DNA of 64,000 nt from an uncultured Shimia sp. GTDB lineage: Bacteria > Pseudomonadota > Alphaproteobacteria > Rhodobacterales > Rhodobacteraceae. The position numbers were made by a program, and so were the translations under genes. The notes below the pieces were generated by a model. It had not been told where the DNA came from. It did no database searches and saw only the letters and a list, made by a program, of their open reading frames with translations. Shown here piece by piece: positions 52,245 through 62,169 of the stretch (the stretch's first letter is position 1; every line of letters starts with the position of its first letter). The stretch lies in contig NZ_CANLRL010000003.1 of the NCBI RefSeq assembly GCF_947493595.1, positions 372,001-436,000 on the forward strand, given 5' to 3'.

Positions 52245-53580
52245 ATTCTTTGGAACCGACGGGGTTCGGGGCACTGCCAATATTTATCCAATGACTGCCG
52301 AAATGGCGCTGCGGATTGGGGCAGCCGTTGGCCGGTATTTCCGCAATGACGGCACCAACCAGCACCGGGTGGTGATTGGCAAAGACACCCGCCTCTCCGG
52401 TTATATGTTTGAGAACGCGCTGACCGCGGGTTTGACCTCCACCGGCATGAATGTGTTTTTGCTTGGCCCGGTGCCAACGCCGGCGGTCGGCTTGCTCACA
52501 ACTTCCATGCGGGCCGATCTTGGCGTGATGATTTCCGCCAGCCACAATCCGGCCGATGATAACGGGATCAAATTCTTTGGGCCGGACGGTTTTAAGCTGT
52601 CCGACGAAGTTGAACTTGAGCTGGAGAAGTTGATTGAAAGTGGTGTGGAGCCTGCGCAAGCGCAGAATATTGGTCGGGCGCAACGGATTGATGATGGGCG
52701 GTTCCGCTACATTGAGCGGGTAAAAAGCTCCTTGCCACGTGATTTGCCTCTGCGTGGTGTGAAGGTTGTGATCGACTGTGCCAACGGTGCGGCCTACCGC
52801 GCCGCGCCGGAAGCTCTTTGGGAACTTGGGGCGGAAGTGATCACCGTTGGCGTCACGCCTAACGGCTACAACATCAACGAGAACTGTGGGTCTACCAGCC
52901 CGCGCACCGCGCAGGAAACTGTTGTTGCGCATGGCGCTGATGTCGGGATCTGTCTGGACGGCGATGCGGATCGCGTGATGATCATCGATGAGAAGGGCAA
53001 AGTGGCTGACGGTGATCAGATCATGGGGCTTCTGGCCAGCCAATGGGCAGAGCAAGGCCGCTTGAAAGGTGGTGCGCTTGTAGCCACCGTGATGTCCAAT
53101 CTCGGCTTGGAGCGTTTCTTGGAAGGCAAGGGCCTACGGTTGGAACGCACGGCGGTTGGTGACCGGTATGTCGTGGAAGCGATGCGCAAAGGCGGCTTCA
53201 ATCTGGGTGGCGAGCAATCCGGGCATATCGTGATGACGGATTATGCCACCACTGGAGATGGTCTGATGGCTGGTCTGCAGTTTCTCGCTGCGATGGTGGA
53301 AAGCGGAAAAAAAGCGTCTGAGCTGGCGCAGGTGTTTGAAACCGTGCCTCAGATGCTCAAGAATGTGCGCTATGGCGCAGGGCAGACACCGTTGGATGCT
53401 GATACTGTAAAGGCTGCGATTGCGGATGCGGAAGCAGCCTTGGTTGGGCAAGGGCGTCTGTTGATCCGTAAATCCGGTACGGAGCCGCTTGTACGGGTCA
53501 TGGCCGAATGTGAGGATGCGCAGCTTTTGGAGCGCACTGTTGACAGTGTCGTGGATGCGGTTCAGGCAGCTGTGGCCTGA
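52234..53580 (+). CDS. glmM: Phosphoglucosamine mutase
   Basis: A 448-residue alpha-D-phosphohexomutase that turns glucosamine-6-phosphate into glucosamine-1-phosphate, on the way to UDP-GlcNAc for peptidoglycan and lipid [14 protein letters not shown] is the start motif. The phosphoserine S103 lies in [12 protein letters not shown], the Mg-binding DGDADR follows, then the sugar-binding GGEQSGHIV and the C-terminal phosphate loop [12 protein letters not shown]. Overlap of 11 bases with folP, a pairing common in many bacteria, implies co-expression. Its stop is four bases from the stop of the convergent DMT gene. Confidence 0.97.
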   Translation: MTRKFFGTDGVRGTANIYPMTAEMALRIGAAVGRYFRNDGTNQHRVVIGKDTRLSGYMFENALTAGLTSTGMNVFLLGPVPTPAVGLLTTSMRADLGVMISASHNPADDNGIKFFGPDGFKLSDEVELELEKLIESGVEPAQAQNIGRAQRIDDGRFRYIERVKSSLPRDLPLRGVKVVIDCANGAAYRAAPEALWELGAEVITVGVTPNGYNINENCGSTSPRTAQETVVAHGADVGICLDGDADRVMIIDEKGKVADGDQIMGLLASQWAEQGRLKGGALVATVMSNLGLERFLEGKGLRLERTAVGDRYVVEAMRKGGFNLGGEQSGHIVMTDYATTGDGLMAGLQFLAAMVESGKKASELAQVFETVPQMLKNVRYGAGQTPLDADTVKAAIADAEAALVGQGRLLIRKSGTEPLVRVMAECEDAQLLERTVDSVVDAVQAAVA

Positions 53581-53584
53581 TCCA

Positions 53585-54505
53585 TCACACGGTTTTTGAG
53601 CCAAACAGGCGCTGCAAAGCGCCCAGTTGGCTTAATGCAACACCCGACAAAATTAGAAGTGTTGCCCACACCATGGAGCCTGGTAGCGCTTCTCCCATCA
53701 ATGTGACACCAAACACCACCGACCAGAGCGGCACCTGATAATTGGTGAGGCTCATGAACACCGGACCAGCAGTGCGGATCACCATGATGCGCAACAATGT
53801 GGCACCAGCCGTGGGCACGAGGCCAAGCAAGGCAACCAATGCGAGGCCCTCAAGCGGCGGCATCGGAGGCGGGCCGTGCTGAATGAATGCCAACGGGATG
53901 ACCATACAGCTGCCAAAAATCAGGGTTGCAGCGGCTAGGCCAACCGGATCGAGCGGTGGGAGCTTGCGCAGCACAATTGAGGAAACGCCGTAGCAACTCG
54001 CGGCCGCGAGGCAGGCAACTTGTCCCGCGGTTTCCAGTGGACTGTCGCTGGAAGCAAAGGCTGCAGGTCCAATCAGGACAAGCACGCCCGCAAAGCCGAT
54101 GAGAAAGCCGAAGGTGCGGCGCAGGGTCATGCGTTCGCCTGGGACAAAGAAATGTGCAAGCGGCAGGACGATCAAAGCGACGGCGGCCATCGACACACCG
54201 GTGAAGGCCGAGGTGACGTATTGTTGCGCCCAAGCCAGCAGCATGAACGGCACAGCGGCACTAAACACCGAGACAAAACCCAATCTTGTCCAGTCCGTTT
54301 CTTGAGTGGTGAACATACGCCCCCCACGCAGCTGCCAAATCGCGATGGTGATCACCGCCGCAAAACCGATCCGGCCAGCGGCGACCCAAAAAGGTGGCAT
54401 GTGGCCAAGCGCGAGTTTCTGCACCATGAACGTGCCACCCCAGATCAAGCCGAGCAGGGCGACCATAATCCAGCTCTTGATCGTGATCTCAGGAGTAGAG
54501 GTCAT
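53585..54505 (-). CDS. EamA/DMT family transporter
   Basis: A 306-residue inner-membrane protein with ten helices in two EamA repeats. LGLIWGGTFMVQKLALGHMPPFWVAAGR is the usual first loop, seen as GLIWGGTFMVQKLAL. The second repeat ends in VTLMGEALPGSMVWATLLILSG. Substrate is unknown; family members export amino acids, nucleosides or other metabolites. Its start overlaps the stop of the upstream 117-residue gene (ATGA), so the two are translated together. It differs from the DMT gene at 29824. Confidence 0.85.
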   Translation of the reverse strand: MTSTPEITIKSWIMVALLGLIWGGTFMVQKLALGHMPPFWVAAGRIGFAAVITIAIWQLRGGRMFTTQETDWTRLGFVSVFSAAVPFMLLAWAQQYVTSAFTGVSMAAVALIVLPLAHFFVPGERMTLRRTFGFLIGFAGVLVLIGPAAFASSDSPLETAGQVACLAAASCYGVSSIVLRKLPPLDPVGLAAATLIFGSCMVIPLAFIQHGPPPMPPLEGLALVALLGLVPTAGATLLRIMVIRTAGPVFMSLTNYQVPLWSVVFGVTLMGEALPGSMVWATLLILSGVALSQLGALQRLFGSKTV

Positions 54506-54855
54506 GTGTTACCTGCAAAAAGTGACAGAGCAAGAAATGTAAAAAGAGCAGCGTGCCCAAGGGTGACGAGGACGCCTGCGATCTTCCAGCCCAAAGGAGT
54601 AGGAACGCCGGGGCGAGATCGGGCGACAGCAACTGTCAGGGCAAGTTCGTACAGAGCCAACAATGCAGCCAATACCCCAGGAATGGCCTCATTGATTGGC
54701 AACACTAACAGGAGCGCCATGAGAGGTTGATGGAATAGGGCAGTCCCGTAGTTTCCGACCCAAAAAGTTTCTCCAGAGGGGCGTTCTCCACGCAACACTG
54801 CCTGCAACCATTTGGGGGTAAACAGGGTCACTTTTTTGTTTGTGTCGTTGGTCAT
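54502..54855 (-). CDS. Small hypothetical membrane protein (117 aa)
   Basis: A 117-residue protein with a polar N-terminus (MTNDTNKKVTLFTPKWLQ) and about three hydrophobic segments (roughly 40-55, 58-77 and 92-113). The conserved-looking WLQAVLRGERPSGETFWVGNYG precedes the first helix. I recognise no named family. The stop overlaps the DMT start by four bases, so it probably acts with that transporter or is simply co-expressed. It follows the ilvC terminator on the same strand. Confidence 0.7.
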   Translation of the reverse strand: MTNDTNKKVTLFTPKWLQAVLRGERPSGETFWVGNYGTALFHQPLMALLLVLPINEAIPGVLAALLALYELALTVAVARSRPGVPTPLGWKIAGVLVTLGHAALFTFLALSLFAGNT

Positions 54856-54940
54856 GCAGGGGTCCCTTAATCAACGGATGGACCATGCTTCGTGGCGACG
54901 AAAAGGTCAAATAGGTGATTGGAAAGTGATAGCTTTAACC

Positions 54941-54968
54941 AAAAAAGGGGAGCCGAAGCTCCCCTTTT
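54941..54968 (-). terminator. Intrinsic terminator of ilvC
   Basis: AAAAGGGGAGC (54943-54953) pairs with GCTCCCCTTTT (54958-54968) around a CGAA loop. On the minus strand this is an 11-pair hairpin followed by a run of T (from AAAAAA at 54941-54946). It lies 18 bases past the ilvC stop and separates ilvC from the 117-residue gene. Confidence 0.9.
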
Positions 54969-54985
54969 CCCAAGCGGAGAGCCGC

Positions 54986-56137
<1,152 letters not shown>

Positions 56138-56139
56138 TC

Positions 56140-56595
56140 ATGCTCGATGATCTTGATCGCCGCATTTTGCGCTACATGCAAGCAGACCCGACTCAATCTG
56201 TACCTGATTTGGCAGATCAGTTGTCGCTGACCACGTCACGCCTGACGCGACGGGTGGAGAAGCTCAAGGAGGCGGGCGTGCTGCGCGGGCAGCGGGCGGT
56301 GATTGATTGGCAAGCGTTGGGGTATGCAGTAGAAGTTTCGCTGCGGGTGACGTTGGACAAGACACAGGCGCGGGCGTTTGATGAGTTTATAGGAGCTGCG
56401 CGCGGCATTCCTGAAGTCACGGAGATTCAAACCTTTTTGGGCCGAGTGGATGTGCGGCTTTCGGTGATTGCCAAAGATATGGGGCATTATCAGGAGGTGT
56501 ATCGAAGCCGTATCCTGACCCTGCCGCATATCGCGGATATTGAATCACTCATGCATGTGGCGCGGATCAAATCAGATGAAAGCCTGCCGATATGA
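56140..56595 (+). CDS. Lrp/AsnC family transcriptional regulator (first of tandem pair)
   Basis: A 151-residue regulator with an N-terminal helix-turn-helix (MLDDLDRRILRYMQ, then LADQLSLTTSRLTRRVEKL) and a C-terminal RAM domain (ALGYAVEVSLRVTLD, EVTEIQTFLGRVDVRLSV). The start is 131 bases from the divergent ilvC start, an arrangement in which the regulator usually controls its neighbour, likely sensing branched-chain amino acids. The stop overlaps the next Lrp gene by four bases (ATGA), so two related regulators are translated together and could form mixed oligomers. Confidence 0.92.
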   Translation: MLDDLDRRILRYMQADPTQSVPDLADQLSLTTSRLTRRVEKLKEAGVLRGQRAVIDWQALGYAVEVSLRVTLDKTQARAFDEFIGAARGIPEVTEIQTFLGRVDVRLSVIAKDMGHYQEVYRSRILTLPHIADIESLMHVARIKSDESLPI

Positions 56596-57047
56596 TTGAG
56601 TTGGATGAGGTAGATCGTCGTCTTCTCAAAGCGTTAGCGGAAGATGCCACGCAGAACGCGGGCGCGTTGGGGCGGCGGTTTGGTCTGTCGCAGCCGGCGA
56701 CGTGGCGGCGGATTAAGCGGTTGCAGGACAGTGGGGTGATTGCGGGGCGGAAGCTGGATCTGGATTATGAGAAGCTTGGCTTTGGCGTGACGGTGTTCCT
56801 TGGGGTGAAGCTGGCCACCAAAGGGCGGGTGAGTTTGGACGACTTTGAGCGGGCGGTTTCGGCCATTCCAGAGGTGCAGACGGTGGAACATGTGTTGGGT
56901 CTTTATGACTACCGGCTGCGGGTCACAGCGCGCGATATCTCTGATTTTGAACGGGTTTTGCGGCGTCGGGTGATGACTTTGCCGGGGGTGGGCAATGTGG
57001 AAGCCAATGTGTTGTTGAGCGAGGAACGACGGCCGGGACCGCTGTAA
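56592..57047 (+). CDS. Lrp/AsnC family transcriptional regulator (second of tandem pair)
   Basis: A 151-residue paralogue with the same architecture: LDEVDRRLLKALAEDA and LGRRFGLSQPATWRRIKRLQ for the helix-turn-helix, LGFGVTVFLGVKLAT and EVQTVEHVLGLYDYRLRV for the RAM domain. Identity to the first copy is moderate, so this is not a recent duplication. The ATG overlaps the stop of the first gene. A class V aminotransferase begins 100 bases downstream and could be a further target. Confidence 0.92.
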   Translation: MIELDEVDRRLLKALAEDATQNAGALGRRFGLSQPATWRRIKRLQDSGVIAGRKLDLDYEKLGFGVTVFLGVKLATKGRVSLDDFERAVSAIPEVQTVEHVLGLYDYRLRVTARDISDFERVLRRRVMTLPGVGNVEANVLLSEERRPGPL

Positions 57048-57146
57048 GCGCTTGATGGAAATGACGAAGGGTCTTGAAGGCTTTGGGTGATTGGTACGCG
57101 CGCTGCTTTGCGTTAGACCTTAGGTAACATGATAAGGAGTTTCCCG

Positions 57147-58265
57147 ATGGCGCATGATGTCGATCCCGGTGGGTTGAGCGAGTTTTCCGTGGTGTTCACG
57201 GATCGGTCTTTGAACCATATGTCCAAGGCTTTTCAGCAGGTTATGCGGGATATCTCCGGCCTGTTGAAAGAGGTGTATAACGCAGACGCTGTGGCCTTGG
57301 TACCCGGTGGAGGTACCTACGGTATGGAAGCCGTGGCGCGGCAGTTTGCGGCGGGGCAGAAAACACTGGTGGTACGCAACGGGTGGTTCTCTTACCGCTG
57401 GAGCCAGATTTTTGAGGCTGGCGGGTTTGCCGCGGAGAGCACTGTGATGAAGGCGCGGCAGACTGGGAACGGGGCCACTGCGCCGTTTGCGCCAGCGCCG
57501 ATTGCGGACGTTGTGGCGGAAATTCATAAGCAAAAACCGCAGGTTGTCTTTGCGCCACACGTGGAAACCAGCGCAGGTGTGATCTTGCCGGATGACTACA
57601 TCAAAGCCATAGCTGAGGCCGCGCATGAGGTTGGAGCCTTGATGGTTCTGGACTGCATTGCTTCGGGCTGTGTCTGGATCGACATGAAAGCGCTGGGTGT
57701 GGATGTGTTGTGCTCTGCACCACAGAAAGGTTGGAGCGCGTCGCCGTCGGCTGGTCTGGTGATGATGTCGGATAAGGCGCTGGCAAGGTTGGAAAATACC
57801 CAGTCTGATAGCTTTGCGCTCGACCTGAAAAAGTGGCGGGACATCATGGTGGCCTATGAGAATGGCGGCCATGCCTATCACGCGACCATGCCAACGGATG
57901 CGCTGCGGGCGTTCCGCGATACGATGCTGGAAACCAAAGAATACGGCTTTGACAAGCTGCGTTTGGCGCAGTGGGCGCTGGGTGATGGTGTGCGTAACAT
58001 GCTGAAAGGCAAAGGTATTCAGTCAGTTGCGGCAGATGGTTTTGGCGCGCCAGGCGTGGTGGTGAGCTACACCAGTGATCCGGGGGTTCAGAACGGCAGT
58101 AAGTTTGCGGCAGAGGGTATGCAAATTGCCGCCGGTGTGCCGCTGGCCTGTGATGAGCCTGAAGGCTTCATGACCTTCCGGCTTGGACTGTTTGGATTGG
58201 ACAAACTGTACGACGTGGACGCGACAATAAATCGTTTACGAAATGTGCTTGATACCGTGATTTAG
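57147..58265 (+). CDS. Class V PLP aminotransferase, alanine/serine-glyoxylate type
   Basis: A 372-residue fold-type I enzyme of the same superfamily as the protein at 2505-3701 but clearly diverged. VALVPGGGTYGMEAVARQF and LVVRNGWFSYRW form the cofactor-phosphate region. The pyridine-binding aspartate is in ALMVLDCIASGC, and the Schiff-base lysine K194 lies in SAPQKGWSASPSAG. It should transfer an amino group between an amino acid and glyoxylate or pyruvate. The ATG 57147 has AAGGAG upstream. It follows the tandem Lrp genes and is closed by a good terminator. Confidence 0.78.
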   Translation: MAHDVDPGGLSEFSVVFTDRSLNHMSKAFQQVMRDISGLLKEVYNADAVALVPGGGTYGMEAVARQFAAGQKTLVVRNGWFSYRWSQIFEAGGFAAESTVMKARQTGNGATAPFAPAPIADVVAEIHKQKPQVVFAPHVETSAGVILPDDYIKAIAEAAHEVGALMVLDCIASGCVWIDMKALGVDVLCSAPQKGWSASPSAGLVMMSDKALARLENTQSDSFALDLKKWRDIMVAYENGGHAYHATMPTDALRAFRDTMLETKEYGFDKLRLAQWALGDGVRNMLKGKGIQSVAADGFGAPGVVVSYTSDPGVQNGSKFAAEGMQIAAGVPLACDEPEGFMTFRLGLFGLDKLYDVDATINRLRNVLDTVI

Positions 58266-58300
58266 AACGTCGGTATCGCGTCTGTATTACGACTGTTTTG

Positions 58301-58338
58301 CGGAGGTGGCGTTTTTGGCGCTGCCTCCGTTTCATTTT
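58301..58338 (+). terminator. Intrinsic terminator of the class V aminotransferase
   Basis: CGGAGG (58301-58306) pairs with CCTCCG (58324-58329), with further weaker pairs inside (GGCG with CGCT), followed by TTTCATTTT. It lies 36 bases past the stop. Confidence 0.65.
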
Positions 58339-58371
58339 GGTGTTTGTTTTGCAGAAATAGCCGAATGGGGG

Positions 58372-59070
58372 CTAAATCGTCTTTGTGCGGCGCAGCGCGA
58401 TGTTGCTGTTTTGAGGCAATCCGTAGCGTAAGGTCAGGGCAATCACTGCGAGGCTGATCGCTAACCAAAGGCCGCCCCAAAGAAGTGTGGATCCGCCAAC
58501 TTGTTCCGCCAGGATGCGGGCGTCAGAGCGCAAATGGGCGCGGCGGATAGTGTCGTCGAATATGTCGAGCGGCGCGTAGATCATGCTGCTGATGCCAATG
58601 GTGCGCAGGATCATGTCGTTGAATTCGAGGCTCATGTATCGGCTTGCCGCCAGCATGGCTGCGCCTGTCGCCAGTGTGAAGCCCAAGGCAAAGAGGTCGC
58701 GGACGTAGAAGGCGGCCACGGCGAGGGTGATTATGCCAAATCCTGCAAGGATTACGCGGTCCCAATGGGTGCGCAGCGCCAGGAGAAAAAGTGCCGCACC
58801 AATCAGCAGAGACCCGAGGTATCCGGCGGAGGTGATCCAGAACGGGCTGCCACCCAGCGCAGTGACATGGCCGCCTTCGTTGGCGTTTATGGTGAGGCTG
58901 AGAACCTCGCCGCCGGTGACTATTGCGGCGACTGCATGGGACAGCTCGTGCAGGAACACCGTGAGGATGCGCAGGGGCAATAACACATCGGTGTTCCAGA
59001 GGAGCGTGATCAGCACCGTCAGGATCAGAAGCTGCCAATGGTTGGTTACAAACGTGTGGAGGGCGCGCAT
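58372..59070 (-). CDS. M50 family metallopeptidase (membrane)
   Basis: A 232-residue membrane protein of the M50B-like group. The zinc motif HELSH (H41, E42, H45) sits in a hydrophobic helix, LTVFLHELSHAVAAIVTG. Several further helices (about 85-104, 108-124, 128-145, 205-222) follow. Site-2 proteases of this kind cut substrates inside the membrane, though this short group lacks PDZ domains and its targets are unknown. It is three bases after the UbiH-type gene on the same strand, so they share a transcript. Confidence 0.8.
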   Translation of the reverse strand: MRALHTFVTNHWQLLILTVLITLLWNTDVLLPLRILTVFLHELSHAVAAIVTGGEVLSLTINANEGGHVTALGGSPFWITSAGYLGSLLIGAALFLLALRTHWDRVILAGFGIITLAVAAFYVRDLFALGFTLATGAAMLAASRYMSLEFNDMILRTIGISSMIYAPLDIFDDTIRRAHLRSDARILAEQVGGSTLLWGGLWLAISLAVIALTLRYGLPQNSNIALRRTKTI

Positions 59071-59073
59071 CGG

Positions 59074-60276
59074 TTAGCGCACGCCCAGCCCCATTTGCAT
59101 CAGCGTTTTGCGGACAGGTCCAAGCGAATAAAGCGCGTTCAAGCCAAGGGCGCGGGCGTTGCGCAGAGGTTGGGCTTCGGCCATGGAGGCACGGTTTAGC
59201 AGGTCGATGCCTTTTACGCGCAGTTTGACCTCGGTGAAGCGTTTGCGGTGATAACGCTCCAGCATGCGGTCACTGCCCAGATCGGACGGGTCAGCTTTGA
59301 CCAGTTCCAAAAGAACCCGCATATCGCCAAGGCTCATGTTCAGACCCTGCGCACCGATGGGGGGCACGACGTGGGCGGCTTCGGCGACCAGCGCGAGGCG
59401 TTGGCTGTAGAGCCGGTCAGCGGATTGCGAAATGATGGGCCAGATGGTGCGGTTGGACGCCAGCGTGAGCGGGCCAAAGAGAGCGCAGCTGCGCTCCGTC
59501 ATTTCCGCTTCAAAGTCCGCCTTCTCCATCGCAAAGAGCTCTTGCGCCCGCGGGCCGCGTTCCATCCAGACCAAAGCTGAAGAGGGCATGCCGTTGTGGT
59601 CCGGCAGGGGGACAAGCGTGAAAGGCCCGCCGGAGCGGTGGATTTCGGTAGAGACATTGGCATGCGGGATTGGGTGTGTCACGGCCAGCGCGAGCGCTTT
59701 TTGCCCGTAACGCGTGGTTTTGGTGCCGATGCCTGCGGCTTCGCGCATCGGGGAGTTGCGGCCATCAGCGGCAATCACCAGACGGGCGCGGGTTTGGCTG
59801 CCATCCGACAGGCCAACGCGGGCCTCATGTGTGCGGGTGAACAGTGTGGTTGTGCCACAGCCCATGCGCAGATCGACGTTGGGCAACTCTTCCAGGCGGG
59901 CGATCATTTCGCGGCGCAGGAGCCAGTTTGGCAGGTTCCAGCCAAAAGGCTGTTCAGAGATGTCGGAGGCGTCGAAGTCTTTTACGATGCGCGGCTCAGC
60001 CACTTCGCCGCCTGCATCGACAATGCGCATGATTTGAAGCGGGGCGGCGTGGGCATCGAGACGTTGCCAAAGACCAGCCTCTTCCAACAGCGTGCGGGCC
60101 GGTTGCAGGAAGGCTGTTGTGCGCATGTCGGCGCCAGCCGCGTCCCGCTCGGTCACTGGCGGGGCCGGGTCGACGCATTGCACGGAAAATCCAGCTGCGC
60201 CAAAGGCAGCGGCGGCAGTCAATCCGGCGATGCCGCCGCCGGAAATCAGGATGTCCACTTGGGTTGTCTCAGTCAT
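59074..60276 (-). CDS. UbiH/UbiF/VisC/COQ6 family FAD monooxygenase
   Basis: A 400-residue flavoprotein hydroxylase, expected to hydroxylate the aromatic ring in ubiquinone synthesis at the membrane. LISGGGIAGLTAAAAFG is the N-terminal Rossmann GxGxxG (13-18). LVIAADGRNSPMREAAGI is the internal DG motif, and LVAEAAHVVPPIGAQGLNMSL the FAD/ribityl motif, where GDAAH reads AEAAH, a change often seen in this subgroup. Which ring position it hydroxylates (UbiH, UbiF or UbiI type) cannot be told, so no symbol is given. It is followed by the M50 peptidase. Confidence 0.87.
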   Translation of the reverse strand: MTETTQVDILISGGGIAGLTAAAAFGAAGFSVQCVDPAPPVTERDAAGADMRTTAFLQPARTLLEEAGLWQRLDAHAAPLQIMRIVDAGGEVAEPRIVKDFDASDISEQPFGWNLPNWLLRREMIARLEELPNVDLRMGCGTTTLFTRTHEARVGLSDGSQTRARLVIAADGRNSPMREAAGIGTKTTRYGQKALALAVTHPIPHANVSTEIHRSGGPFTLVPLPDHNGMPSSALVWMERGPRAQELFAMEKADFEAEMTERSCALFGPLTLASNRTIWPIISQSADRLYSQRLALVAEAAHVVPPIGAQGLNMSLGDMRVLLELVKADPSDLGSDRMLERYHRKRFTEVKLRVKGIDLLNRASMAEAQPLRNARALGLNALYSLGPVRKTLMQMGLGVR

Positions 60277-60338
60277 GGCAAAGGCCTCCTGCGCGGCACC
60301 TTACGCCTGGCTCAAACCAGTTCCAAGGGGATGAAATG

Positions 60339-60545
60339 TCACCCGCGTGAAATCAGGATCAGGGCGAGGTAAACCACGGGAACCAAAGCCACAGCCGGGA
60401 GGTAGAGGCCCGGTACGCCAAACATGGCAACCGAGGTGCCCCAGAGGGCGACAAGCAGGGCGATGCCAGTCCAAACCCAGGTGGCCGGGTCCAGTTTGGT
60501 TTTGGTTTTTGGAGCGGAAATGTCTGACGCAGAGGCGAGGCTCAT
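60339..60545 (-). CDS. Small hypothetical membrane protein (68 aa)
   Basis: A 68-residue protein with a polar N-terminus (MSLASASDISAPKTKTKLDP) and two adjacent hydrophobic helices (about 22-42 and 47-65). AAAGGA stands nine bases before the ATG. It is 62 bases upstream of the UbiH-type gene on the same strand, so co-transcription is plausible. No known family is recognised. A run of nine G at 60574-60582 lies in its upstream region. Confidence 0.6.
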   Translation of the reverse strand: MSLASASDISAPKTKTKLDPATWVWTGIALLVALWGTSVAMFGVPGLYLPAVALVPVVYLALILISRG

Positions 60546-60759
60546 GATGGCAGTCCTTTACAGGGCCCGCGCCGGGGGGGGGCGGGGAACAGGGAGGATA
60601 ACGCTAAAAGATAGCACTGTGGGACACGACACTGCCGCGCTCCCCCGATCCATCAGACCTGTCAGAAAGGCTCTCCTGCCGCATGCGTTAGATATTCATC
60701 TGGGTTGCATGTTTAAACTGGCACCTTGTCGCACTGCGACCACATGCCCGACCCGACTT

Positions 60760-61404
60760 TTAGCGTAGTTTTGACAGAAAAGCCGTGAGATCGTCAGTGT
60801 GGAAGTGGATGTGATCGTGATCCAGCGGATCCGGAGCGACATGTACGGTGCGCATGCCCATGTCGTGCGGCGCTTGCAGGTTACGCGGATCGTCTTCGAA
60901 CATGGCGGCGGTTTTGGTGTCCACGCCGTCTTTTGCAAAAATGGTTTCAAAGGCAGCGCGTTCCGGCTTGGGCAGGAAGTTGGCGTGTTCAACGCCGTAG
61001 ATGGCGTCAAACAAGTCATCCAACCCACGGGACGCCAAAACGCGCTCCGCGTAAGGCGCCGTGCCGTTGGTGTAGACAATGCGGCGGCCGGGCAGCTCTT
61101 TGATGTATTGTGCCAGCAGGTGATCGGCCTGCATGTGATCCAGCGAGATGTCGTGCACATCAATCAGGTAGGGTGCGGGGTCAACATCATGCTCGCGCAT
61201 CAGTCCGGTGAGCGTGGTGCCGTAGCGCGCCCAATAATCTTGACGCAACTGGTTCGCCTTGGGGCGGTCCACGCCCAAAGCGTTCATCACGTAGTTGGTC
61301 ATCCGCACCTCGATCTGATCAAACAGGCGGGCTTCGGGCGGATACAGGGTGTTGTCGAGATCAAACACCCAAGTTGTGACATGTGAGAAAGACTGCTTTG
61401 GCAT
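60760..61404 (-). CDS. Pyrimidine 5'-nucleotidase-like HAD hydrolase
   Basis: A 214-residue HAD-superfamily phosphatase. WVFDLDNTLYPPEARL carries the nucleophile DLD motif, IVYTNGTAPYAERVL is motif II, and the lysine and acidic motifs follow in PKPERAAF and AAMFEDDPRNL. The NTLYPP and later segments place it in the SDT1-like pyrimidine 5'-nucleotidase group, which dephosphorylates UMP/CMP. Many such enzymes act on other phosphates, so substrate is tentative. The gene is divergent from the GntR regulator with 126 bases between. Confidence 0.85.
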   Translation of the reverse strand: MPKQSFSHVTTWVFDLDNTLYPPEARLFDQIEVRMTNYVMNALGVDRPKANQLRQDYWARYGTTLTGLMREHDVDPAPYLIDVHDISLDHMQADHLLAQYIKELPGRRIVYTNGTAPYAERVLASRGLDDLFDAIYGVEHANFLPKPERAAFETIFAKDGVDTKTAAMFEDDPRNLQAPHDMGMRTVHVAPDPLDHDHIHFHTDDLTAFLSKLR

Positions 61405-61530
61405 AGGTGGGTGATACGCGGCGCGGAAGTCTGGTGCAACGGGGAAACAGATTCTTCAATGCGCCGTTGGGGTTGCATCAAATGGTGCAGCGCGTAGTCT
61501 GGCCTGCAAGACAATAAAGGACCGCGCCAG

Positions 61531-62169
61531 ATGTCGCAGACGACCCGCCCGAACAAAGACGCCTATACGCTGATTCTCGAAGCGATCGATGTGGGTGTGT
61601 ACAAACCCGGTGACCGGTTGGTGGAGAGCGATCTGGCGGAGAAATTTGGCATGTCGCGCACCCCGATCCGCGAAGCGTTGCAGCGGCTGGAGACACAGTC
61701 TTTGTTGGCGCGGGATGGGCGCAGCTTGATTGTGAACTCACTGGATCACAACCAGATGGCCGAGTTGTATGTGGTGCGAGGCGAGCTTGAGGGCTTGGCG
61801 GCGCGACTGGCGGCACATCATGCAACGGCGGAAGAGGTTCAGGTATTGCAGGACATGGTGACCGCCGACAAAGAGCGGGTGGATGATCCATCAGCATTGG
61901 CGCGCTCCAACCGCCGGTTTCACAAGCAGATCCATTTGGCGAGTCACAACCGGTATCTGGTGCAGCAATTGGATCTGGTACACCGCTCAATGGCATTGAT
62001 GGCGACCACGTCGATTGCTGTGGAAGGGCGCGGCGAGGACACTCTGGTGGAGCATCAGGCGATTGTGGATGCGATCACCGCACGCGATGGCGACGCGGCA
62101 GATGCGGCCCTGCGGGCGCATATTTCGACTGCCTTTGTGACGCGTTTGAAGCAGGAAAACTCCGAGTAA
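61531..62169 (+). CDS. GntR family regulator, FadR subfamily
   Basis: A 212-residue transcription factor. The N-terminal winged helix (DAYTLILEAIDVGVYKPGDRLVES, DLAEKFGMSRTPIREALQRLE) is typical GntR. The C-terminal all-helical FCD domain has AELYVVRGELEGLAARLA, NRRFHKQIHLAS with metal-type His, and EHQAIVDAI. AAGGA lies nine bases before the ATG. FCD members bind small carboxylic acids. It is divergent from the nucleotidase and convergent on the large glycosyltransferase, so its targets are not obvious from context. Confidence 0.92.
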   Translation: MSQTTRPNKDAYTLILEAIDVGVYKPGDRLVESDLAEKFGMSRTPIREALQRLETQSLLARDGRSLIVNSLDHNQMAELYVVRGELEGLAARLAAHHATAEEVQVLQDMVTADKERVDDPSALARSNRRFHKQIHLASHNRYLVQQLDLVHRSMALMATTSIAVEGRGEDTLVEHQAIVDAITARDGDAADAALRAHISTAFVTRLKQENSE